DNA of 5,597 nt, from assembly GCA_012799495.1 (NCBI GenBank), contig JAAZLD010000120.1, positions 1 through 5,597 on the forward strand, read 5' to 3'. Made by a program: the position numbers and the translations under genes. Shown here in pieces: positions 1-4,951 of this stretch; the stretch's first letter is position 1, and each line of letters starts with the position of its first letter. The notes beneath the pieces are model-generated. The model was not told the DNA's origin. It searched no databases and was given only the letters and a program-made list of their open reading frames with translations. This DNA is from Desulfitobacterium sp. (GTDB lineage Bacteria > Bacillota > Desulfitobacteriia > Desulfitobacteriales > Desulfitobacteriaceae).

Positions 1-651
1 CATCAAACAATAATCGAGGAAGAAACCCGTCTTGCTTGTGAGAAATACGGTATCCAACCGGATATTATGATTGGAAGCGTTGGAGGTGGCTCTAATTTTG
101 CTGGCCTCATAGCTCCTTTCATGGGAGATAAGTTAGAAGGAAAAAATAATATCCATTTCATCGGTGTAGAACCTGCCTCCTGCCCATCCTTAACCCGTGG
201 AAAATACGCTTATGATTTTGGAGATACTGGACAAACCACACCATTATTGAAAATGTACACCCTAGGTTCTGGTTTCATGCCTTCACCGAATCATGCAGGT
301 GGTCTCCGCTACCATGGAATGAGCAGTATTGTTTCTAAACTCTATCATGACGGTTTAATTGAAGCCCGTTCTGTAGAGCAATCAAAGATTTTTGAAGCCG
401 CAACTCTTTTTGCCCGTAGTGAAGGAATTCTTCCTGCTCCCGAATCTGCCCATCCACTAAAAGTAGCTATAGATGAAGCTCTCAAATGCAAAGAAACAGG
501 AGAGAAAAAGACCATCCTCTTTGGACTTTCTGGAACTGGTTACTTTGATTTAGCAGCTTATATGAGCTACAATGCAGGAACAATGACAGACTATATCCCT
601 ACTGATGAAGAGCTAGAAAAAAGCTTTGCAACTTTACCTAAGGTAGAATAA
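1..651 (+). CDS. trpB: TrpB2-type tryptophan synthase beta chain, C-terminal half (5' truncated by window edge)
   Basis: PLP-dependent beta-replacement enzyme expected to join indole and serine into tryptophan in the cytoplasm. The frame is open from base 1 and gives 216 residues before TAA; TrpB2 proteins are usually about 450 residues, so roughly the N-terminal half, including the PLP-binding lysine, is outside the window. The ATG at 67 is internal: coding similarity (HQTIIEEE...) runs upstream of it. Seen motifs: GGGSNFAG, the glycine/serine loop that holds the PLP phosphate; GVEPASCPSLTRG followed by YDFGDTG; HAGGLRYHGMSS; PAPESAHP; and LFGLSGTGYFDL near the end. The YDFGDTG, HAGGLRYHG and SGTGYFDL segments fit the TrpB2 paralogue rather than classical TrpB1. 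No trpA follows, so at its 3' side it is not in a standard trp operon. TrpB2 enzymes can act alone in indole salvage; that role is inference here. Confidence 0.93.
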   Translation, partial: HQTIIEEETRLACEKYGIQPDIMIGSVGGGSNFAGLIAPFMGDKLEGKNNIHFIGVEPASCPSLTRGKYAYDFGDTGQTTPLLKMYTLGSGFMPSPNHAGGLRYHGMSSIVSKLYHDGLIEARSVEQSKIFEAATLFARSEGILPAPESAHPLKVAIDEALKCKETGEKKTILFGLSGTGYFDLAAYMSYNAGTMTDYIPTDEELEKSFATLPKVE

Positions 652-715
652 GAGTAAGAGGTTAGCCCAATAGAGAAAAAAATCAAGTTGCTACCCCAGT
701 AGAGATTGTAGGTTT

Positions 716-744
716 TTGCCTGGAAAGTGTTTCCATTTTATACC
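716..744 (+). promoter_or_regulatory. candidate sigma-A-like promoter of the coat-protein gene
   Basis: TTGCCT (716-721), a 17-bp spacer and TATACC (739-744) give 4/6 matches at each hexamer with ideal spacing. The spacer contains the inverted repeat TGGAAA-GTG-TTTCCA (721-735), which could be an operator. A competing reading is a sporulation-sigma -10 (GCATATAGTG at 750-759, close to the SigK/SigE type). That would start the transcript right at the ribosome site, but I find no matching -35 for it. Sequence inspection only. Confidence 0.3.
721..739 (+). repeat. inverted repeat TGGAAA-GTG-TTTCCA followed by TTTT
   Basis: A perfect 6-bp stem (721-726 with 730-735) and 3-nt loop are followed by TTTT. 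It may be a weak intrinsic terminator for the upstream trpB, which otherwise has none visible, or an operator inside the spacer of the candidate promoter. The stem is short and GC-poor, so terminator strength would be low. Confidence 0.35.
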
Positions 745-773
745 TCCTTGCATATAGTGGGATTAAAGGAGGT
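742..773 (+). promoter_or_regulatory. hairpin that pairs the Shine-Dalgarno of the coat-protein gene
   Basis: ACCTCCTT (742-749) is the exact reverse complement of AAGGAGGT (766-773), separated by 16 nt, with one further T-G wobble pair outside (741/774). The right arm is the ribosome site of the gene starting at 785 (AAAGGAGGTG, 765-774, 10 nt before ATG). If the transcript begins upstream of 742, this stem would hide the ribosome site. If it begins at about 765 from a sporulation-type promoter, the left arm would be absent and the site free. No ligand-binding fold is recognisable. Confidence 0.45.
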
Positions 774-784
774 GCGATTAGTAA

Positions 785-1099
785 ATGAATGTATGTGTAG
801 GGAATCCTGTTTGTTGTCCCCCTCAATACTGTGTTCGGGACACCTTTACTCCCCGGATTATTCCCGTAATCCAACCTGTTGTAAATGTTAATCGCCGAAA
901 TATTGTGGATGTTCCTCAGCTAGTAGTGCAACCTTCCACTCGCACTGTAGTAGTAGATCGTGGTTTCCAAGGCTTTGGTGGCGGCTTTGGCGGTAACACT
1001 TTATTCAATACCCCTGTTGCTGGTGGTGCAGCAGGCAGAGGAGCTTTATTCGGTAACGTAGGCGGTCCTGGTGTAGGTATGGGCGGCAGACTATTTTAA
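785..1099 (+). CDS. CotD-like spore coat protein, Cys- and Gly-rich, 104 aa
   Basis: Probable structural protein of the spore coat. The N-terminus is cysteine-rich (Cys4, 10, 11, 16), followed by a segment RDTFTPRIIPVIQPVVNVNRRNIVDVPQ cut here as RDTFTPRIIPVIQPVVNV (18-35) then NRRNIVDVPQ (36-45). Its spacing of T-F, I-P, I-P, N-V-N and the final hydrophobic/proline block resembles Bacillus CotD (HTFSKTIVPHIHP...TNVNHQ). The middle is valine-rich, and residues 60-102 form a low-complexity Gly/Phe/Val tail typical of self-assembling coat proteins. There is no signal peptide or membrane segment. The ATG is backed by a very strong AAAGGAGGTG 10 nt upstream, and the gene is closed by a terminator at 1153-1191, so it is probably monocistronic. 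The family call rests on remembered pattern resemblance. The alternative is another small Gly-rich coat protein. A sporulation-specific promoter is expected but not clearly visible. Confidence 0.72.
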   Translation: MNVCVGNPVCCPPQYCVRDTFTPRIIPVIQPVVNVNRRNIVDVPQLVVQPSTRTVVVDRGFQGFGGGFGGNTLFNTPVAGGAAGRGALFGNVGGPGVGMGGRLF

Positions 1100-1152
1100 A
1101 TTTTAGACATTCGTATCCTTATATTATTCTAATATTCCTATGCTTAATTTAG

Positions 1153-1191
1153 AAAAACCCCTGATTCCTGTAGAGGATTCAGGGGTTTTTT
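1153..1191 (+). terminator. intrinsic terminator after the coat-protein gene
   Basis: AAAAACCCCTGA (1153-1164) pairs perfectly with TCAGGGGTTTTT (1179-1190). After a T-T mismatch, four more inner pairs close a GTAG tetraloop. The right arm runs into TTTTTT (1186-1191). It lies 54 nt after the coat-gene stop and isolates that gene from the transporter. Confidence 0.9.
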
Positions 1192-1285
1192 GTGGAATAA
1201 TACAGGAAAATACTGTAACAACTTAAGTACAAAAGATAGAAATAAGAAGTTCTAAAGCTAATTTGTCAAAGGCTGTGGATTTATT
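1192..1285. other. intergenic stretch with no clear feature
   Basis: AT-rich spacer between the coat-gene terminator and the transporter promoter. It holds a short inverted repeat TACAG/CTGTA (1201-1205 and 1213-1217) and a TTGTCA (1263-1268) that could be the -35 of a second, weak promoter (TAACAT at 1287-1292, 18-bp spacing). No ORF with a ribosome site and no RNA gene was seen. Confidence 0.4.
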
Positions 1286-1302
1286 TTAACATTCCCTTAA
1301 TG
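1286..1302 (+). promoter_or_regulatory. possible PHO box (two PhoP-type half-sites)
   Basis: TTAACA (1286-1291) and TTAATG (1297-1302) are direct repeats 11 bp apart with a 5-bp gap, the phasing of PhoP sites in Bacillota (TTAACA-like units every 11 bp). They end 21 bp before a perfect -10 whose -35 is poor, the usual shape of an activator-dependent promoter, and the gene behind is a phosphate transporter. The next phased positions (1275 and 1308) do not match, so only two of the usual four units are present. Confidence 0.35.
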
Positions 1303-1329
1303 GAATTGTTCTTTCCCTTCATGTATAAT
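1301..1329 (+). promoter_or_regulatory. promoter of the Na+/phosphate cotransporter gene
   Basis: TATAAT at 1324-1329 is a perfect -10, preceded directly by TG. The hexamer at 17-bp spacing (TGGAAT, 1301-1306) matches the -35 at only 3/6 positions. The expected start is near 1336, giving a leader of about 34 nt. The ribosome site of the gene is AAAGG at 1356-1360, 9 nt before ATG. Confidence 0.6.
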
Positions 1330-1369
1330 ACCCGAGGGGACAGGCATGACAAAAGAAAGGTAGGATTTA

Positions 1370-3046
1370 ATGGATCTGCAAACCATTTTATTTCACTTCC
1401 TTGGCGGCTTGGGGCTTTTCTTGTTCGGAATCAAGTCCATGTCCGATGGACTTCAAGCTGCTGCCGGGGACAGGTTAAGAATAATCTTAGAAAAGGGGAC
1501 AAAAACTCCCCTACGTGGTGTCCTAACTGGCCTCTTAGTAACAGGACTCATACAAAGTAGTAGTGGAACCACCGTTCTAACAGTAGGACTTGTCAATGCA
1601 GGTTTATTAAATCTACGACAAGCCATCGGAATTATTATGGGTGCGAATATTGGTACTACAGTAACTGCCTATCTTATTGGTTTTAAACTAGAAGATTATG
1701 CGCTACCAATTATCGCTCTAGGTGTTATTATTCTATTCTTTGTAAAAAATAATAAAAAGATTACTTATTTTGGCCAAGTTATATTTGGCTTTGGTCTTCT
1801 TTTCTATGGTTTATCCATCATGGGAGACGGTTTAGCCCCTCTTAGAGAATCGGAGTTCTTCATTGGACTCATGAGTGATGTAGATACTAATCCCTTGCTA
1901 GGTGTACTTATTGGTACGATTTTCACTGCCGTAGTTCAAAGTAGTTCCGCAACTATTGGGGTCCTGCAGGAGCTAGCATATCAAGGTGTTATATCTTACC
2001 AACAAGCTCTTCCTATTCTCTTTGGGGATAATATTGGAACTACAGTTACCGCTCTTTTAGCTGGTATCGGCGCTTCCGTTGCTGCCCGCCGAGCAGCCGC
2101 TACTCACTTTTTATTTAATACAATCGGTACATGTATCTTTTTACCTCTTGCGATTTTCGGTATATTCCCCATGATGGTAGAATCTATAACTAATTTCATT
2201 GCCTATGTTATCCCTGGTGCTAGTGGTGGATGGGATTCACTAAATATTAGATTTCAGATCGCTCAAAGCCATGGAATATTTAATATGACTAATACTTTAA
2301 TCCATTTACCTTTTGTGGGAGCACTTGCAGCCTTAGTTACTAAACTTATCCCCGATGGAGATGAAGTTGTGGTCAGTGCTTCTCCCCAATATCTCGATAC
2401 ACGCTTTTTCAGTAACCCATCTGTGGCTTTAGCTAATGCTAGCCGGGAAGTACTCCATATGGGTAAGGTTGCTGGACAAGCTATCGAGGGTGCTAAAGAA
2501 TACTTCTTCACACGCAGTTCTAAACCTAAGCAATTAGCCACTCAATCAGAAAGTGCTACAGACATGTTAGAAAACCAAATCACCGAATATGTTTTAAAAG
2601 CTACTTCTGGTAAGAGACTTACTAAGGAACAATCCAATCAACATTATCGTGTCCTTCAAGTTATCGGTGACCTGGAGCGAGTGGGAGACCATTCCATGAA
2701 CCTTATTGAGCTCACAGATTATGCTATTGAGAATAAGGTTAAGTTTTCTGAGGAAGCCAAAAAAGATCTTTTGGAAATGTATGAAAAAGTCCAAGAGATT
2801 TATCAAATTGCCTTAGACGCTCTGCAAAAAGACGATATAGAGTTAGCTAAAAAAGTTTTAGATTACGACGATGTAATCGACGACCTGGAGCGCAAATTGC
2901 GGGATAGCCATATCAAACGTCTTAACGAGGGAACCTGCAATGGCAGTTTTGGCGCAGTCTACCTTAATATTATTAGCAATTTAGAAAGAATTGGGGACCA
3001 CTCAGTTAATATTGCTAAATATGCCATGACCGTACCCACAGAGTAA
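1370..3046 (+). CDS. Na+/phosphate cotransporter with C-terminal PhoU domain, 558 aa
   Basis: Predicted inner-membrane Na+-coupled phosphate symporter of the NptA/YjbB (Na/Pi cotransporter II) family. The membrane part (about residues 5-325) is a duplicated repeat. Each half has a QSSS motif (62-65 and 190-193) followed by a G-A/D-NIGTT loop (GANIGTT 91-97; GDNIGTT 219-225); these are the substrate/Na+ signature elements of the family. About eight to ten hydrophobic segments are apparent. After a linker (about 330-355), residues 355-555 form a helical PhoU-like domain with two copies of its metal-binding signature, LERVGDHS (435-442) and LERIGDHS (538-545). Length and order are normal for this fusion and nothing looks truncated. 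ATG at 1370 has a fair ribosome site. It stands alone between terminators, with a possible PHO box upstream. Direction of transport (import versus export of excess phosphate, as proposed for YjbB) cannot be told from sequence. Confidence 0.95.
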   Translation: MDLQTILFHFLGGLGLFLFGIKSMSDGLQAAAGDRLRIILEKGTKTPLRGVLTGLLVTGLIQSSSGTTVLTVGLVNAGLLNLRQAIGIIMGANIGTTVTAYLIGFKLEDYALPIIALGVIILFFVKNNKKITYFGQVIFGFGLLFYGLSIMGDGLAPLRESEFFIGLMSDVDTNPLLGVLIGTIFTAVVQSSSATIGVLQELAYQGVISYQQALPILFGDNIGTTVTALLAGIGASVAARRAAATHFLFNTIGTCIFLPLAIFGIFPMMVESITNFIAYVIPGASGGWDSLNIRFQIAQSHGIFNMTNTLIHLPFVGALAALVTKLIPDGDEVVVSASPQYLDTRFFSNPSVALANASREVLHMGKVAGQAIEGAKEYFFTRSSKPKQLATQSESATDMLENQITEYVLKATSGKRLTKEQSNQHYRVLQVIGDLERVGDHSMNLIELTDYAIENKVKFSEEAKKDLLEMYEKVQEIYQIALDALQKDDIELAKKVLDYDDVIDDLERKLRDSHIKRLNEGTCNGSFGAVYLNIISNLERIGDHSVNIAKYAMTVPTE

Positions 3047-3073
3047 TATTTCGAGAGTTTATAAAATAAAAGC

Positions 3074-3127
3074 ACTATATGAGATTATTAAAATTAAATC
3101 ATTAGATAATTGAAAACTATATGTGAT
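3074..3127 (+). repeat. imperfect 12-bp direct repeat in the transporter 3' UTR
   Basis: ACTATATGAGAT (3074-3085) recurs as ACTATATGTGAT (3116-3127) with one mismatch, 42 bp apart, in the AT-rich stretch between the transporter stop and the terminator. Low complexity makes chance plausible. Confidence 0.4.
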
Positions 3128-3131
3128 AACA

Positions 3132-3174
3132 AAAGAGGTGGCGATTACCTAAAAAATCGCCACCTCTTTGTTGT
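3132..3174. terminator. bidirectional terminator between convergent transporter and catalase genes
   Basis: A 15-bp perfect stem pairs 3132-3146 (AAAGAGGTGGCGATT) with 3155-3169 around an 8-nt loop. On the plus strand it is followed by TTTGTTGT; on the minus strand the arm ends in TTTTGTTATC. Both T-tracts are interrupted, but the stem is long and GC-rich. It lies 85 nt after the transporter stop and 89 nt after the catalase stop, so it can serve both. Confidence 0.88.
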
Positions 3175-3224
3175 CCTAATTTACAATGGGGCATATCCTT
3201 ATGATCCTAAAAATTAATGGAAAA

Positions 3225-3284
3225 GAGATCAATCCATAGGAGATTAATCCATAGGAAATTAATCTAATGGAACTTCATCCCTAG
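3225..3284 (-). repeat. 15-bp tandem repeat spanning the catalase stop codon
   Basis: Consecutive units at 3225-3239 and 3240-3254 (plus strand GAGATYAATCCATAG) agree at 14/15 positions. Units at 3255-3269 and 3270-3284 each match the second at 11/15. A weaker fifth (9/15) may lie at 3210-3224. Because 15 nt is five codons, every unit keeps the catalase frame: the reading is PLD-stop, FPMD-stop, SPMD-stop, SLFH-stop, with stops at 3259, 3244, 3229 and 3214. Confidence 0.75.
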
Positions 3285-4725
3285 GTATACCTAGGGCTTC
3301 TGCTACTCCCTTACCATAATCGGGATCTGCTTTATAGCAATTGCTAATATGGCGGATCTTTATTTCTTTAGCTGCATCTCCCATATCCCTAGCGGTATTT
3401 TCGAAAAGAACCTGCTGCTGTTCAGGGCTCATTAAACGGAAAAGCTTACCTGGCTGGGTGTAATAATCGTCGTCATCTTCCCTAAAGTTCCAGCGATCAG
3501 CTACTCCACTTAAAGCTAGAGAGGGTTCCTGATATTCCGGCTGTTCCTGCCACTGGCCATAACTATTAGGCTCATAATGTAAAGTGCTACCATGATTGCC
3601 ATCTACCCGCATCTGACCATCTCGATGGAAGCTATTAACTGGGCAGCGGGGAGCATTAACAGGAATTAAGTGATGGTTAACCCCTAAACGATATCTTTGG
3701 GCATCACCATAAGCAAATAATCTTCCTTGGAGCATCTTATCTGGTGAGAAGCCAATTCCCGGAACAATATTAGCTGGATTAAAAGCAGATTGCTCCACTT
3801 CTGCAAAGTAATTTTCAGGATTACGGTTCAACTCCATAACCCCAACTTCAATCAAAGGAAACTCTCCGTGATACCAAACTTTCGTCAAGTCAAAGGGGTT
3901 ATAGGGCATTTTTTCTGCCTGTTCTTCCGTCATCACTTGAATATAAAGCTTCCACTGAGGAAAGTCTCCATTCTCGATACTTTCATAGAGATCCCTTTGA
4001 TGACTTTCCCGGTCTTTACCGATTAAAGCTTCCGCTTCCTCATCCGTTAAATTTTTAATTCCTTGCTGAGTTAGGAAATGAAACTTAACCCAAACCCGTT
4101 CATTTTCAGCATTGATCATACTATAGGTATGACTACCGAACCCATGCATATGTCGATAGGAATAGGGGATTCCCCGATCGCTCATGGTAATCGTAACTTG
4201 ATGTAGAGACTCAGGAAGAGAGGTCCAAAAGTCCCAGTTATTATTAGCACTTCTGAGGTTTGTACGAGGATCACGTTTAACCGCATGATTCAAATCCGGA
4301 AACTTTAAGGGGTCCCGGAAGAAGAAGACGGGAGTATTATTACCTACTAGATCCCAATTCCCTTCCTCTGTATAAAATTTTATAGCAAAGCCACGAATAT
4401 CCCTCTCTGCATCAGCAGCCCCTCTTTCTCCTGCTACTGTTGAAAACCGCACAAATAACTCCGTCTTCTTCCCGATTTCCGAGAAGATCTTTGCCTTGGT
4501 ATATTTTGTAATATCATGGGTAACCGTAAATGTACCATAAGCCCCTGAACCTTTGGCATGCATTCTCCGCTCCGGTATTACTTCCCGGTTAAAATGGGAA
4601 AGCTTCTCTAGAAACCACACATCTTGCAAAAGCATCGGTCCTCTTGGCCCTGCAGTTAGGACATCCTGGTTATTAGCTACCGGTGCCCCAGTAACATGGG
4701 TTAACTTCTTCCCTTGCTCTTTCAT
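3259..4725 (-). CDS. katA: monofunctional haem catalase, 488 aa
   Basis: Cytoplasmic enzyme that dismutates hydrogen peroxide to water and oxygen. All key residues are present at family spacing: catalytic His56 in IPERRMHAKGSGAYG, catalytic Asn129 in LVGNNTPVFFFRD, and proximal haem ligand Tyr339 in RLFAYGDAQRYRLG. The distal-side Ser95/Thr96 lie in VRFSTVAGERG. The length (488) is that of small-subunit catalases such as B. subtilis KatA; there is no C-terminal flavodoxin-like domain as in HPII. Complete at both ends. ATG at 4725 is preceded by AAGGGGG (4733-4739) with 7-nt spacing. The gene has its own promoter overlapped by a perfect PerR operator and an approximately 145-nt leader, so induction by peroxide through PerR is strongly suggested. 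It is convergent with the phosphate transporter and shares a terminator. The last codons sit in a 15-bp tandem repeat and an 18-bp palindrome. Confidence 0.98.
   Translation of the reverse strand: MKEQGKKLTHVTGAPVANNQDVLTAGPRGPMLLQDVWFLEKLSHFNREVIPERRMHAKGSGAYGTFTVTHDITKYTKAKIFSEIGKKTELFVRFSTVAGERGAADAERDIRGFAIKFYTEEGNWDLVGNNTPVFFFRDPLKFPDLNHAVKRDPRTNLRSANNNWDFWTSLPESLHQVTITMSDRGIPYSYRHMHGFGSHTYSMINAENERVWVKFHFLTQQGIKNLTDEEAEALIGKDRESHQRDLYESIENGDFPQWKLYIQVMTEEQAEKMPYNPFDLTKVWYHGEFPLIEVGVMELNRNPENYFAEVEQSAFNPANIVPGIGFSPDKMLQGRLFAYGDAQRYRLGVNHHLIPVNAPRCPVNSFHRDGQMRVDGNHGSTLHYEPNSYGQWQEQPEYQEPSLALSGVADRWNFREDDDDYYTQPGKLFRLMSPEQQQVLFENTARDMGDAAKEIKIRHISNCYKADPDYGKGVAEALGIPRDEVPLD
3279..3296. repeat. 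18-bp perfect palindrome in the catalase 3' coding end
   Basis: CCCTAGGTATACCTAGGG is its own reverse complement. On the minus strand it covers the codons of Leu478 to Arg482 (CTA GGT ATA CCT AGG) plus flanking bases. It overlaps the first repeat unit. It could form a cruciform or mRNA hairpin, or be chance. Confidence 0.7.
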
Positions 4726-4732
4726 TTGATAA

Positions 4733-4739
4733 CCCCCTT
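4733..4739 (-). promoter_or_regulatory. ribosome binding site of katA
   Basis: Minus-strand AAGGGGG lies 7 nt before the ATG at 4725 and fixes the start. The G-run replaces the usual GGAGG, so pairing to 16S is somewhat altered. Confidence 0.75.
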
Positions 4740-4785
4740 GTTATTTTTTTCTCTAAAGCAATGGCTAGGAATATGTAGAATAAAT

Positions 4786-4826
4786 AGGTATTTACTTAAA
4801 CTTAGTACTTTAGAGTAAATCTACCT
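4786..4826 (-). other. stem-loop in the katA mRNA leader
   Basis: AGGTA (4786-4790) pairs with TACCT (4822-4826), TTTACT (4791-4796) with AGTAAA (4814-4819), and TAAA (4797-4800) with TTTA (4809-4812), leaving small bulges and an 8-nt loop. This 15-pair, AT-rich stem lies in the middle of the inferred leader, about 60 nt before the start codon, and is not followed by a T-run, so it is not a terminator. A role in mRNA stability is possible but unproven. Confidence 0.4.
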
Positions 4827-4867
4827 TTGGAATAACTATCTATTAGATCTTTTTTCGACCCTTAAGG

Positions 4868-4882
4868 TTATAATCATTATAA
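4868..4882. promoter_or_regulatory. PerR box (operator) of katA
   Basis: TTATAATCATTATAA is a perfect 7-1-7 palindrome and matches the Bacillota PerR consensus TTATAATnATTATAA at every specified position. PerR is a Fur-family repressor that leaves DNA when peroxide oxidises its iron-site histidines. The box covers the -10 and start region of the katA promoter, the right position for repression. A Fur or Zur site is less likely, given the exact match and the catalase target. No perR gene is in the window. Confidence 0.93.
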
Positions 4883-4904
4883 GCACCCTTCCAGAATTAA
4901 GCAA
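4876..4904 (-). promoter_or_regulatory. katA promoter (sigma-A type)
   Basis: On the minus strand, TTGCTT (4904-4899), a 17-bp spacer and TATAAT (4881-4876) form a near-consensus promoter. The -10 lies inside the PerR box. The inferred start is near 4869, giving a leader of about 144 nt. The -35 begins one base past the T-tract of the upstream terminator. Confidence 0.85.
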
Positions 4905-4905
4905 T

Positions 4906-4940
4906 AAAAAAGTTAAAGCTAGTTCTTTGAACTAGCTTTA
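4906..4940 (-). terminator. intrinsic terminator of the M23-like peptidase gene
   Basis: A 12-bp perfect stem (4929-4940 with 4914-4925, TAAAGCTAGTTC and its complement) has a 3-nt loop. On the minus strand it is followed by AC and then TTTTTT (4911-4906). It starts 11 nt after the peptidase stop codon and separates it from katA, read in the same direction. Confidence 0.93.
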
Positions 4941-4951
4941 GTCATGATATT

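Noticed and set aside
683..874. Minus-strand 63-codon ORF over the coat-gene leader and start
   Set aside because: It overlaps the coat gene and its strong ribosome site, has no ribosome site of its own or recognisable family, and is a shadow frame.
1201..1217. Inverted repeat TACAG/CTGTA as an operator
   Set aside because: Only 5 bp per arm in AT-rich DNA, about 100 bp from the transporter promoter; no known regulator site fits.
1263..1292. Second transporter promoter TTGTCA-N18-TAACAT
   Set aside because: Good -35 but weak -10 (4/6) and longer spacing; the downstream perfect TATAAT is the better candidate.
1300..1560. Plus-strand 86-codon ORF beginning before the transporter
   Set aside because: Its start lies within the promoter (before the -10) and most of it overlaps the transporter in another frame; composition is not protein-like.
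2263..2806. Minus-strand ORFs within the transporter
   Set aside because: Antisense shadows of a well-recognised gene; no ribosome sites or family features.
3132..3169. Long inverted repeat as a mobile-element end or CRISPR repeat
   Set aside because: A single copy between two convergent genes with T-tracts on both sides; it is a bidirectional terminator.
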